Source: Fimbriiglobus sp. (GTDB lineage: Bacteria > Planctomycetota > Planctomycetia > Gemmatales > Gemmataceae). From it: a stretch of 39,383 nucleotides of DNA. Position 1 is the first letter of the stretch. Each line of letters opens with the position of its first letter. Positions 16,992-24,483 of this stretch are shown here, piece by piece. The position numbers and the translations under genes were made by a program. Where the stretch lies: contig JANXWE010000070.1 in assembly GCA_025351325.1 (NCBI GenBank), positions 1-39,383 of the forward strand, given 5' to 3'. The notes under the pieces were generated by a model, which saw nothing but the letters and a program-made list of their open reading frames with translations, had not been told where the DNA came from and searched no databases.

Positions 16992-17055
16992 CGTGAAGAC
17001 TCACGTGTTGATTTCCATAGATGAATTCTCGCAACACGTTATTGAGAAACATCTT

Positions 17056-17673
17056 ATGGAACCGAGACAGCGTTTACTGGCTGCCGCGGAAGCGGTGTTT
17101 GCTGAAAAAGGGTTCGATGCGGCATCGATCCGCGAGATCAGCACCGAAGCCGAGGTGAACTTGGCTTCGATCAAATATTATTTCGGCGACAAAGAAGGGT
17201 TGTACATCGAAGCGGTGAAATATGCCCACACGTGTACTTCAGCGGAAGGGCCATTACCAGAGTTCCCGGTCGGATTGAAACCGGTCGACAAATTGAAGCT
17301 TTTCATCCGCGAGATGGTGTCCCGGATGCACGGGCCGGCCCGGCCATCGTCGATGAAACTGATGATGCGGGAAATGGCCCATCCCGGGAAAGCCGCTCAC
17401 GTTGTGGTGCAAGAATTCATCCAACCGATGGCGTTTCGCCTCCGGTCGATCCTGCGAGAACTCCTTCCCGATTATCCGGAATCGGAGTCGCTCATGATCG
17501 GGTTCAGCATCATCGGGCAGGTACTGTACTACCGGCAGAATCGCCCGATTTCTGAGCTGATTTTCGACAAGCCGCAAGTGGATGCACTGAGCGAAGCGAT
17601 GGTTGCCGACCATATTGTGCGGTTCAGTTTGGCCGCCCTCGGCCACGCGGAACCCATCGGGAGTATGCCATGA
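17056..17673 (+). CDS. TetR/AcrR family transcriptional regulator
   Basis: This is a 205-residue repressor from the ATG at 17056; a GTG at 16993 would add 21 residues but lies right behind the operator. The helix-turn-helix is clear: RLLAAAEAVFAEKGFDAASI, then REISTEAEVNLASIKYYFGD, about residues 5-50. The C-terminal ligand domain resembles the CecR/DUF1956 subgroup. Its stop overlaps the ATG of the permease (ATGA), so it is the first gene of the exporter operon. By family logic it represses the operon until a toxic or signalling compound binds. The ligand is unknown. Confidence 0.92.
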   Translation: MEPRQRLLAAAEAVFAEKGFDAASIREISTEAEVNLASIKYYFGDKEGLYIEAVKYAHTCTSAEGPLPEFPVGLKPVDKLKLFIREMVSRMHGPARPSSMKLMMREMAHPGKAAHVVVQEFIQPMAFRLRSILRELLPDYPESESLMIGFSIIGQVLYYRQNRPISELIFDKPQVDALSEAMVADHIVRFSLAALGHAEPIGSMP

Positions 17674-18836
17674 ATTGGGTCGCGTTGCGGATGCTCACGG
17701 GCGATAAAGCGAAATATTTAGGTATTGTTTTCGGCGTCAGTTTCGCCGCGTTGCTCATGGCGCAACAGAGTGCCATTTTTGCGGGGTTGATGCGAAATAC
17801 GACCAGTCAGATTCGCGACATCGAAGGTGCGGACATCTGGGTGATGGACAAGAGCGTGCAGTTCGTCGACGACATCAAACCGATGTCCGAGAACAGGTTA
17901 CTGCGCGTCCGCGGTGTCGAAGGCGTGGCCTGGGCCGTGAAATTGTACAAGTCCGTCGCCCGCGCCAAGCTCGCCGACGGTACCTTCCAACAAGTGATTT
18001 TGCTCGGGTTGGATTACGACAACAAAGACTCCGCCGGTCGGGTGGTGGGCCAGCCGCGTGCCGAACGGATCCTTGCGGGAAATTGGGAAGATCTGGAACA
18101 GCCCGATGCGGTGTTTCTCGACGAATTCGGCTGGCGCTACTTGTTCGGCGACACCCCCTACGAACAGGGCCGGTCGCTGGAAATCAACAATAAACGGGCT
18201 AACATTGTCGGCATGGTGAAGTGCAAACCGACCTTTCAAACGTTCCCAATCCTCTACACGAAATACTCGCAAGCGATCCAGTACAACCCGCCGGAACCGA
18301 AGACGTTGTCGTTCATTTTGGTGAAGGCCCAAGACGGCGTTCCGCACAACGAACTCTGTGCGGCCATCACAAAACAGACCGGAATGAAGGCCCAGACCAA
18401 CGACGAATTCTTCTGGACGACGATTCAGTATTACATGGAGCGCACCGGCATCCCGATCAACTTCGGCATCACGGTGTTCCTCGGGTTCGTCGTCGGTTGC
18501 GCCATCGCCGGGCAGACGTTTTACCTGTTCACCCTCGAGAATTTGAAGCAGTTCGGCTCGTTGAAAGCGATGGGGGTGAGCAACCTCCGCATCATCAAAA
18601 TGGTCATGCTCCAAGCCCTGGTCGTCGGCCTCATCGGCTACGGTCTCGGCGTCGGCGGCGCCGCGTTGTTCGGGCTGGTTTTCGAGACGTTCGTGAAGTC
18701 CGCCCCTCCGGCTTTCTACTTCGGCTGGCAAATCTTGGTGATCGCCGCCGTGGCCGTGGCCGTGATCATCACCCTCTCGGCCGCGATGAGTTTGAAGAAA
18801 GTGTTATTTTTGGAAGCAGGAGTGGTGTTCAGATGA
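17670..18836 (+). CDS. DevC-like ABC exporter permease
   Basis: This is a 388-residue MacB/FtsX-type permease, the usual length of DevC. A first membrane helix (about residues 16-38) is followed by a large extracytoplasmic domain (about 40-265). Three helices follow around 270-295, 310-345 and 350-380. The segment LENLKQFGSLKAMGVSNLRIIKMVMLQ is the characteristic FtsX-family cytoplasmic coupling region. It is coupled by ATGA overlaps to the upstream regulator and to the downstream ATPase. Family role: works with a DevA-type ATPase, a DevB-type adaptor and a TolC duct to export glycolipids or other hydrophobic compounds. Confidence 0.9.
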   Translation: MNWVALRMLTGDKAKYLGIVFGVSFAALLMAQQSAIFAGLMRNTTSQIRDIEGADIWVMDKSVQFVDDIKPMSENRLLRVRGVEGVAWAVKLYKSVARAKLADGTFQQVILLGLDYDNKDSAGRVVGQPRAERILAGNWEDLEQPDAVFLDEFGWRYLFGDTPYEQGRSLEINNKRANIVGMVKCKPTFQTFPILYTKYSQAIQYNPPEPKTLSFILVKAQDGVPHNELCAAITKQTGMKAQTNDEFFWTTIQYYMERTGIPINFGITVFLGFVVGCAIAGQTFYLFTLENLKQFGSLKAMGVSNLRIIKMVMLQALVVGLIGYGLGVGGAALFGLVFETFVKSAPPAFYFGWQILVIAAVAVAVIITLSAAMSLKKVLFLEAGVVFR

Positions 18837-19660
18837 AAACGCAGACCTCACCCCCTAACCCCCTCTCCGAAACGGAGAGGGGGAACCGGAATGAACTCTT
18901 TCTCCCCCTTTCCGCTTCGGAGAGGGGGCCGGGGGGTGAGGTTTCCGGATCGCGAAGTGTGCGCCTAAACCACGTCACCAAAGAATTCGGCGTTGGAGAC
19001 GCCAAAACGGTGGCCCTGCGGGATGTGTCGTTGGAGCTCCCCTACGGCGAACTGGTGCTGCTGGTGGGGCAGTCGGGGTGCGGGAAAACGACGCTGATTT
19101 CCATCGTCGCGGGATTACTCGATCCGACGATCGGCGACGTGGACGTCTTGGGTCAGAGTCTGACCAAAATGAGGGGCAGCCGCAAGGTGCGATTCCGCGG
19201 GTCGAACATCGGCTTCATCTTCCAGCAGTACAACTTGATCCCGTCGTTGAATGCCGTGGAGAACGCCTGCGTTCCGCTGCTGATCGCCGGATGGCCCCGG
19301 AAGAAAGCCATCGAAAAAGCCGCATCGGTACTCGAGAAAGTCGGCTTGGCCAACCGGATGAAATCGTACGGCAATCAACTGTCGGGTGGTCAGCAACAGC
19401 GGGTGGCGATCGCACGGGCCTTGGTTCACGAGCCGAAGCTCCTGGTCTGCGACGAACCGACGGCCGCTCTCGACGCGGCCTCGGGGCGCACGGTCATGGG
19501 TTTAATCCGCGAAGTGGCGGTGCAGCCCGATCGGGCCGTGATCGTGGTGACGCACGACAGCCGCGTTTACGACTTCGGCGACCGGATCGTGTCGATGAAC
19601 GACGGCGGTATCGAAAATATCGAAACGGATCGAGAGAAGTTCGGCGGCACAGGGCACTAA
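18833..19660 (+). CDS. DevA-like ABC exporter ATPase, with a repeat near its N-terminus
   Basis: The ATPase has Walker A GQSGCGKTTL, a Q-loop in FIFQQYNLIPSLNAVENA, signature LSGGQQQRVAIARAL, Walker B LLVCDEPTAALD and switch His in VIVVTHDSR. This is the LolD/MacB/DevA type. The ATG at 18833 overlaps the permease stop (ATGA) and gives 275 residues, of which about residues 5-37 are encoded by a palindromic repeat. An in-frame GTG at 18959, right after the repeat, would give a normal-length protein beginning MRLNHVTKEFG. Which start is used cannot be decided by eye. The catalytic parts are intact, so it is probably functional. Confidence 0.9.
   Translation: MKTQTSPPNPLSETERGNRNELFLPLSASERGPGGEVSGSRSVRLNHVTKEFGVGDAKTVALRDVSLELPYGELVLLVGQSGCGKTTLISIVAGLLDPTIGDVDVLGQSLTKMRGSRKVRFRGSNIGFIFQQYNLIPSLNAVENACVPLLIAGWPRKKAIEKAASVLEKVGLANRMKSYGNQLSGGQQQRVAIARALVHEPKLLVCDEPTAALDAASGRTVMGLIREVAVQPDRAVIVVTHDSRVYDFGDRIVSMNDGGIENIETDREKFGGTGH
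18845..18942. repeat. Palindromic repeat inside the ABC ATPase reading frame
   Basis: This 98-base element has inverted ends (ACCTCACCCCC and GGGGGGTGAGGT) and two inner hairpins built from CCCTCTCC/GGAGAGGG and CCCCTTTCC/GGAGAGGGG arms. It looks like the small dispersed palindromic repeats seen in many large bacterial genomes, probably non-autonomous. It contains no stop in the ATPase frame and there encodes a Pro/Ser/Glu-rich peptide. Confidence 0.8.
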
Positions 19661-19677
19661 TTTCCAGAGGATTGCAC

Positions 19678-20778
19678 ATGTTCACGCGTTATTTACTCCC
19701 GGCAGTTGCCGTGTGTACGCTGCTGTTCGCCGTATTCCAAATGACCAAGGCCCAGCAGAAACCGGCGCCGGTGTCGCCGCCGATTGAACCGGGCAAGTCG
19801 CCGTATCTCAAGCAGTTGGCGGGGGCTGGGATCGTCGAATCGGAAACCGAGAACATCGCTGTGGGGTCGCACGTACCGGGGGTGGTGACCAAAGTGTTCG
19901 TGAAGGTCGGGGAGCTGGTCGAACCCGAGCAGCGGCTCTTCGAACTCGACGACCGGTTTCAGCGGGCCGAATTCGAAGTCCGCAAGGCGGCCCAAATGAG
20001 TGCCGAAGCGACCGTGAAGAAACTCAAGGAATCGCCCCGCCGGGAAGAGCGGCCGATTTACGAGGCGAAGCTGCTCGAAGCCGAGGTGAATTTCCGTGAA
20101 CAATCGCAACTCTATGACCGGTTGAAAAAAATCTCCAACACGAGTTCCATCTCGGAGGAAGAGCTCGAAAAACGGTTCATGGGCAATGAACTCGGCAAAG
20201 CGCAGTTGGCGAAATCGCGGGCCGATTTCAAACTGTGGGAGGCGGGCACCTGGCTACCCGATTTGGAAATCGCCCAAGCCGCGCTCGCGCAAACGGTGGC
20301 CCAGCGGGTGCAGTCGGAAGTGGATCTGAGCCGACTGACGGCGAAGGCTCCCCACGCCCGGTGGAAAGCAGTTTCCAACGGCACCGAAGTGCCCGACGAC
20401 GCGGGCGTGAAGTTCAAAGTGCTCCAAGTGAGCATCCGGCCCGGAGAATTTGTCGGTGCGGCTGCCGGCCAAGCGTTGATTGTGCTCGGTTATGTCGGCA
20501 AGCTCCACGTGCGGGTCGACATCGATGAGAACGACATCATCCGCTTCCGGCCGAACCTCGTCGGTGTGGCCAAGCCCCGTGGCAACCCCGACGTCGGTTT
20601 CCCGCTGACATACGTTCGCGTCGAACCGTATGTCATTCCGAAACGATCCCTGACCGGGGCGAATACCGAGCGGGTCGACACGCGAGTGCTCCAAGTGATC
20701 TATTCCATCGACACGCAGGGCCAGTCGTTGTACGTCGGCCAGCAAATGGATGTGTTCCTCAACGCCGGGGAAAAATAG
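19678..20778 (+). CDS. DevB/HlyD-like membrane-fusion protein
   Basis: This is a 366-residue periplasmic adaptor. The start ATG at 19678 follows AGAGGA by six bases. It has an N-terminal anchor or signal (FTRYLLPAVAVCTLLFAVFQM), a first lipoyl half (NIAVGSHVPGVVTKVFVKVGELVEPEQRLFELDD), a coiled-coil hairpin (about residues 95-220), and a second lipoyl half (VLQVSIRPGEFVGAAAGQALIVLG). A beta-barrel domain ends the protein. Between AKAP and KVLQV there are about 20 extra residues compared with the typical second lipoyl half. It completes a regulator-permease-ATPase-adaptor operon, 17 bases after the ATPase. Membrane-fusion proteins link inner-membrane ABC exporters to TolC. Confidence 0.9.
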   Translation: MFTRYLLPAVAVCTLLFAVFQMTKAQQKPAPVSPPIEPGKSPYLKQLAGAGIVESETENIAVGSHVPGVVTKVFVKVGELVEPEQRLFELDDRFQRAEFEVRKAAQMSAEATVKKLKESPRREERPIYEAKLLEAEVNFREQSQLYDRLKKISNTSSISEEELEKRFMGNELGKAQLAKSRADFKLWEAGTWLPDLEIAQAALAQTVAQRVQSEVDLSRLTAKAPHARWKAVSNGTEVPDDAGVKFKVLQVSIRPGEFVGAAAGQALIVLGYVGKLHVRVDIDENDIIRFRPNLVGVAKPRGNPDVGFPLTYVRVEPYVIPKRSLTGANTERVDTRVLQVIYSIDTQGQSLYVGQQMDVFLNAGEK

Positions 20779-20817
20779 AATGCCGGAACCGTACCGGTAT
20801 TCCCTCGGAACTCCGCC

Positions 20818-21480
20818 ATGCCCGCAATTGCTCCATCGATCCTCGCCGCCGACTTCAGCCGCTTGGGCGAACTGTTGAAACTCGCCGAAGCCGGCGGCGC
20901 GGACCGGTTCCACATCGACGTGATGGACGGGCACTTTGTCCCGAACCTGAGCATGGGTTCGGTCGTGGTGAAGGGGCTGCGGCCAATCACCAAGCGGCCC
21001 CTCGAAGTTCACCTGATGGTGGAAGAGCCGATGCGTTTCGTCGACGGCTTCGTCCAAGCCGGTGCCGATACCATTATCTTTCATCTCGAAGTGCAGCCCG
21101 ATCCCGTCCCGCTTTTGCAGCAGATACGCGGGTTGGGCAAGAAGGTCGGCCTCGCCTTCAACCCCGATTATCCGGTCGATCGGATCGAACCGTACCTACC
21201 CGATATCGACCTGGCACTCTGCATGACCGTCTACCCGGGCTTCGGTGGGCAAGCCTACATTCCGGAAAGCAACGAACGCATTCGCCTGCTCCGAAAACTC
21301 ATCGACCGCTCCAATCCGCGCTGCGAACTCGAAGTGGACGGCGGCATCGACCGCCGCACGATCAGCCTTGCCGCAGAAGCGGGGGCGACCGTGTTCGTCG
21401 CCGGTACCGCCATCTTTGGTTCGCCGGCTGGGGCCACGGTAGCCACGCGAGAATTACTGGGGTTGGCCGGCCATCGATAA
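20818..21480 (+). CDS. rpe: Ribulose-phosphate 3-epimerase
   Basis: This 220-residue TIM-barrel enzyme interconverts ribulose 5-phosphate and xylulose 5-phosphate in the pentose phosphate pathway. Family motifs present are APSILAADFSRLGEL, the metal-binding FHIDVMDGHFVPNL (His and Asp), LEVHLMVEEP, MTVYPGFGGQAYI and ELEVDGGID, plus the phosphate-binding VAGTAIFG. The length and all the catalytic motifs appear intact. It starts 39 bases after the exporter operon and may be read from it or from its own promoter. Confidence 0.96.
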   Translation: MPAIAPSILAADFSRLGELLKLAEAGGADRFHIDVMDGHFVPNLSMGSVVVKGLRPITKRPLEVHLMVEEPMRFVDGFVQAGADTIIFHLEVQPDPVPLLQQIRGLGKKVGLAFNPDYPVDRIEPYLPDIDLALCMTVYPGFGGQAYIPESNERIRLLRKLIDRSNPRCELEVDGGIDRRTISLAAEAGATVFVAGTAIFGSPAGATVATRELLGLAGHR

Positions 21481-21577
21481 GTTGCAAGGATCATCCGGGA
21501 TGACCGATTGCCGATCGTCTCGTTCCCGGCTTAATTGACGAGTCGGTTGATTCTCTCACCCTGCAATTGTCGAATCG

Positions 21578-22513
21578 ATGCCTGACAAGGTCCACCACGT
21601 CCGCCGCAGGTTCCGGTTCATGCTGCATCGCTTCCTCACGACACTGGCCATGGCCAGCATCTGTTTTTGTTCCAGTCCCGCGGTGCCGGTGGCCGGTACG
21701 ATTCTACCTGTCGAACCGGAACTGAAGTTCGATGCGGCGCCGTTGCCGAGCAATGAAGCGTTCGCGGAAGCAGCCCGCACCGATCCCCTCCAAATGCTTC
21801 GACTCGCCGCGAAACGCTACAAGATTTCCAAGCCCGAAGGCGACAAAGAGGTCATCGCCGGCTACACGGCCTCGTTCCTCAAACAGGAGCGCATCGGCGA
21901 TACGTTGCACCCGCAAGAAGTGATCCGTGTTTGTTACCGGGAATCACCGTATGCCGTGCTGATGCTCTGGGAGCAGGGGAGTCGAAATATGGCCGAGGGG
22001 ACTTTGTACGCTTCCGGTGAGAACAACGGAAAGATGCTCGTTTGGCTCCCGAAGTTATTTGGACGGATCACGGAGGTCGATCCGCGCAGCCGGTTGCCAC
22101 GCGGATCCGCACGCTACACCATTGAAGAATTCGGGTTCTTTTACAGCGCGAAGCGGGCCTTAACGGTTTGGACGGCGGCCGAAGCACGCGGTGCTTTGCA
22201 ATGGAAATTTCTCGGCACCCGGAACGTGGCCGAGGCGGACGAACGCGAATGTCACGTCGTGCGCCGAACCTGCGCGGTGGATGAAATCGACCCCTTTGCC
22301 GCCGGGGAAGGGAACCCGCGTATCAGCGAGGCCAACCGGGCCGATTCCTTCCGAACTATCACGCTGTACTTCGACACCCACACGTGGCTGCAACTGGGGG
22401 CTGAGCTGCACCGCTCCGATGGCGCCTTGGTCAGTTCCTACTTCTACCGCAACGTCGTGTTGAACCCGGTGTTGTCCCCGGAGACGTTTAGCAGGAGTTC
22501 GCTCCGGAAGTGA
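21578..22513 (+). CDS. Secreted DUF1571 family protein
   Basis: This is a 311-residue protein with a signal-peptide-like N-terminus (basic start, then MLHRFLTTLAMASICFCSSPAVPVAG). The mature part contains KEVIAGYTASFLKQERIGDTLHPQEVIRVCYRE and FYFDTHTWLQLG-like segments that match the DUF1571 pattern, a family of unknown function frequent in planctomycetes and possibly of LolA-like fold. A second ATG 14 codons downstream could be the true start. A GC-rich hairpin without a T-run lies right after its stop. Confidence 0.8.
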   Translation: MPDKVHHVRRRFRFMLHRFLTTLAMASICFCSSPAVPVAGTILPVEPELKFDAAPLPSNEAFAEAARTDPLQMLRLAAKRYKISKPEGDKEVIAGYTASFLKQERIGDTLHPQEVIRVCYRESPYAVLMLWEQGSRNMAEGTLYASGENNGKMLVWLPKLFGRITEVDPRSRLPRGSARYTIEEFGFFYSAKRALTVWTAAEARGALQWKFLGTRNVAEADERECHVVRRTCAVDEIDPFAAGEGNPRISEANRADSFRTITLYFDTHTWLQLGAELHRSDGALVSSYFYRNVVLNPVLSPETFSRSSLRK

Positions 22514-22534
22514 AGACGGGGTGGAATCCCCGCC

Positions 22535-22562
22535 TTGCCACGATGGGAAATCCGTGTAAATT
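22535..22562 (+). promoter_or_regulatory. Promoter of the CAT-anticodon tRNA gene
   Basis: TTGCCA at 22535-22540 and TAAATT at 22557-22562 are spaced by 16 bases. The predicted start site falls two to four bases before the mature 5' end of the tRNA. Confidence 0.6.
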
Positions 22563-22571
22563 GTCAGTGTT

Positions 22572-22644
22572 GTCGGGGTAGCTCAGCGGTTAGAGCGGTC
22601 GCTTCATAAGCGATAGGTCGCCGGTTCAAGTCCGGCCCTCGATA
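22572..22644 (+). tRNA. tRNA with CAT anticodon (elongator Met or lysidine-type Ile)
   Basis: The full cloverleaf is visible. The acceptor is GTCGGGG/CCTCGAT (seven pairs, two G-U), the D-arm GCTC/GAGC, and the anticodon stem GTCGC/GCGAT with loop TTCATAA. The T-arm is GCCGG/CCGGC with loop TTCAAGT. No CCA is encoded. The first acceptor pair is G-U and the anticodon stem lacks three G-C pairs, so it is not the initiator. Its 3' part is repeated at 24442-24473. Confidence 0.92.
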
Positions 22645-22646
22645 CT
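22611..22646 (+). repeat. Left copy of tRNA 3'-end direct repeat (attL-like)
   Basis: A stretch of 32 bases from the 3' anticodon stem to the acceptor end is identical to 24442-24473, and three of the next four bases also match. Such tRNA 3' duplications are the usual mark of integration by a tyrosine recombinase. Confidence 0.8.
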
Positions 22647-22763
22647 GTCCAAGTCCTAAGATTGCAGGCTCAAACGAGGATTCGGAAGCGGACAACACCC
22701 CTCAGATCGACCCGCGAAATCGGGGCGTACCCCTCAAAACGGGACTTTCAACCTCATGATTCC

Positions 22764-22790
22764 GTGGTCTTTTCAAAACCACTTCTTTTA
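22764..22790 (+). terminator. Possible terminator between the tRNA and the inserted genes
   Basis: GTGGT at 22764-22768 pairs with ACCAC at 22778-22782, followed by TTCTTTTA. The stem is short. It could end tRNA transcription before the HipA-like gene. Confidence 0.4.
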
Positions 22791-22809
22791 GTGAGCCGGA
22801 ATTAAAGAG

Positions 22810-23541
22810 ATGATAGAGCATTTCATTCCGTCACCGTCCTTCGTCACAGCTCAGACTTACATCAGAGATTGGCCTACCTTCTCGAAACCTTGTTTGGTCA
22901 CATGCGATGACGGTAATAACTATGTGATCAAAGGGGCGCATCTCGGAAAAGCAGTGTGTAACGAACAAATCGTTGCTAGACTGGGAATGAAAATTGGTGC
23001 GCCGGTAAGCGAACCGAGTTTCGTAAAAGTGTCAAAGGAGTTGATAAACCTAGAACCCAAATTATCGCACTTTTCTCCAGGAATTTGCCATGGTAATGTT
23101 TTTCACGCGAACTATTCTGATAGAAGTTGGCTCGATTTTACTCAAGAATCATACAACCGTCCTCGATTCGCATCCCTTGCAGTCCTCTACGGGTGGATGT
23201 TCTGCGGAGACAGTCAACTCATCTACTCGAATTTAGCCCCCCATTTGGTGCTATCAGTAGATCACGGTCATTTTTTCCCTGGCGGGCCAAACTGGCAGAT
23301 GGATAATTTGCCATCGCATCCACATGCAACATGCGAAGATGCTATCTTAACTGTAGTCGGTCTAACTAAGGGTGAAGTGAGAGCAGCGGTAGATCGTCTT
23401 GAAGGCATCACTAAAGTGGACATCAGCGAAGCTGTTGCTATGCCTCCAATAGAGTGGGGATTGACGGCCCCAGAACGGGTCGCAATTGGGGATTATCTTT
23501 GGATTCGCCGCGAACAAGTGATTCAGTCGATAGGAGCCTAA
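22810..23541 (+). CDS. HipA-like kinase-fold protein
   Basis: This is a 243-residue protein resembling the short HipA-like kinase family (without the HipB-binding N-domain). An N-terminal nucleotide-binding-like sheet (TCDDGNNYVIKGAHLGKAVCNEQIVARLG) is followed by a conserved core LSVDHGHFFPGGPNW. The usual HipA catalytic spacing (DxHxKN-like) is not clear, so activity is uncertain. It sits four bases before a DUF3037 gene, a pairing I recall in many genomes. Its DNA is visibly AT-richer than its neighbours, and it lies between duplicated tRNA ends, so it was probably acquired by transfer. Possible roles are toxin-antitoxin or defence (inference). Confidence 0.75.
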   Translation: MIEHFIPSPSFVTAQTYIRDWPTFSKPCLVTCDDGNNYVIKGAHLGKAVCNEQIVARLGMKIGAPVSEPSFVKVSKELINLEPKLSHFSPGICHGNVFHANYSDRSWLDFTQESYNRPRFASLAVLYGWMFCGDSQLIYSNLAPHLVLSVDHGHFFPGGPNWQMDNLPSHPHATCEDAILTVVGLTKGEVRAAVDRLEGITKVDISEAVAMPPIEWGLTAPERVAIGDYLWIRREQVIQSIGA

Positions 23542-23544
23542 ACC

Positions 23545-24384
23545 ATGCCATCCAAGTTTACAGTACTACAGTACTTACCGAATCCCGTATCCGGCGAGCG
23601 GGTGAACATCGGTGTGATCGCATTTTCAGAGAAGGGTGGGCACGTCCGATTTCTGAGTCGCTGGAATCGTGTAAAAGCGTTTTCCGGCGGAGATGTTACA
23701 TTTCTTAAGGATCTCTCGAAAGAAGTTGTCTCCCGAGTCGAGTCCCTAACAGAGGCCGTCAGGGATAAATACGTCGAGAAGTTTGATACCACCGCAGTTG
23801 AGTCTTGGATATCGAGATGGGCCCACACGATCGAATTCACACAATCTAGGGCTTCGACACTTGAGCCTGCCGAGCTACTCAACGATCTCTGCGGTAGGTT
23901 ACTAGCTGAGCCTATTTCCGAACCCAAGCTATCTCGCGATAGGAAGGCAGCTTCTCAAGTCGCTGCTTATGGCCTGAGAAAGGCTCTTCAGGATAAAGTG
24001 CAAATGAGAGCCGAGACGTTACTCAAGAAGCGTTACGATTTAGAAGGAAAGCGTCAATCTCATACGTTCGACGCAGCCATTGCCAATGGTGTTCCGTATG
24101 TGGCAGTGATGGGGGTTTCCTTTGAAGGTCCTCCTCATTCGAATACCGATACGTTTTTCGACTCCCTAGCTTGGGCGGTCAGCGATTGTGCTTCGGCAGC
24201 ACAAGCGATACCGATAGCCATCGTAGCCTTACCTCCGAAAAGCAACCTCGAAGGTTTCTCATTCCAACAGAAAAGCTTTGCCGCGAAGAAGAAGCTTTAT
24301 TCCGATCTTGGAGCGAGTTTTGTTGTTGAAGCAGATTACCAAGATTGGGCACATACTGTTGTTGGTGGTCTCCGAAATCTGTAG
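23545..24384 (+). CDS. DUF3037 family protein
   Basis: This is a 279-residue soluble protein. Its N-terminus FTVLQYLPNPVSGERVNIGVIAFSE is the signature of DUF3037, a family of unknown function. The C-terminal part has a mixed fold ending DWAHTVVGGLRNL. It starts four bases after the HipA-like gene and forms a bicistron with it. The AT-richer composition matches that gene and contrasts with the flanking chromosome. It may regulate or be the target of the kinase-like partner (inference only). Confidence 0.85.
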   Translation: MPSKFTVLQYLPNPVSGERVNIGVIAFSEKGGHVRFLSRWNRVKAFSGGDVTFLKDLSKEVVSRVESLTEAVRDKYVEKFDTTAVESWISRWAHTIEFTQSRASTLEPAELLNDLCGRLLAEPISEPKLSRDRKAASQVAAYGLRKALQDKVQMRAETLLKKRYDLEGKRQSHTFDAAIANGVPYVAVMGVSFEGPPHSNTDTFFDSLAWAVSDCASAAQAIPIAIVALPPKSNLEGFSFQQKSFAAKKKLYSDLGASFVVEADYQDWAHTVVGGLRNL

Positions 24385-24436
24385 TCGATTTGCTAAACTA
24401 CAGCTTATTTCTGAATGCGAGCCTGGTAGTAATCCT

Positions 24437-24477
24437 GCATACGATAGGTCGCCGGTTCAAGTCCGGCCCTCGACACT
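24437..24477 (+). repeat. Right copy of tRNA 3' end (attR-like tRNA fragment)
   Basis: Identical to the left copy over 24442-24473, containing a complete T-arm and most of the 3' acceptor strand. The bases before it (CATA then CGAT) resemble the anticodon-loop side with two bases missing. No proper 5' half precedes it, so it is a tRNA fragment left by integration. The region ends seven bases before the glycosyltransferase stop codon. Confidence 0.8.
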
Positions 24478-24483
24478 ATTTGT

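Noticed and set aside
22645-24441. Integrase or transposase inside the tRNA island
   Set aside because: Only the HipA-like and DUF3037 genes are found; no recombinase motif is present in any frame I examined.
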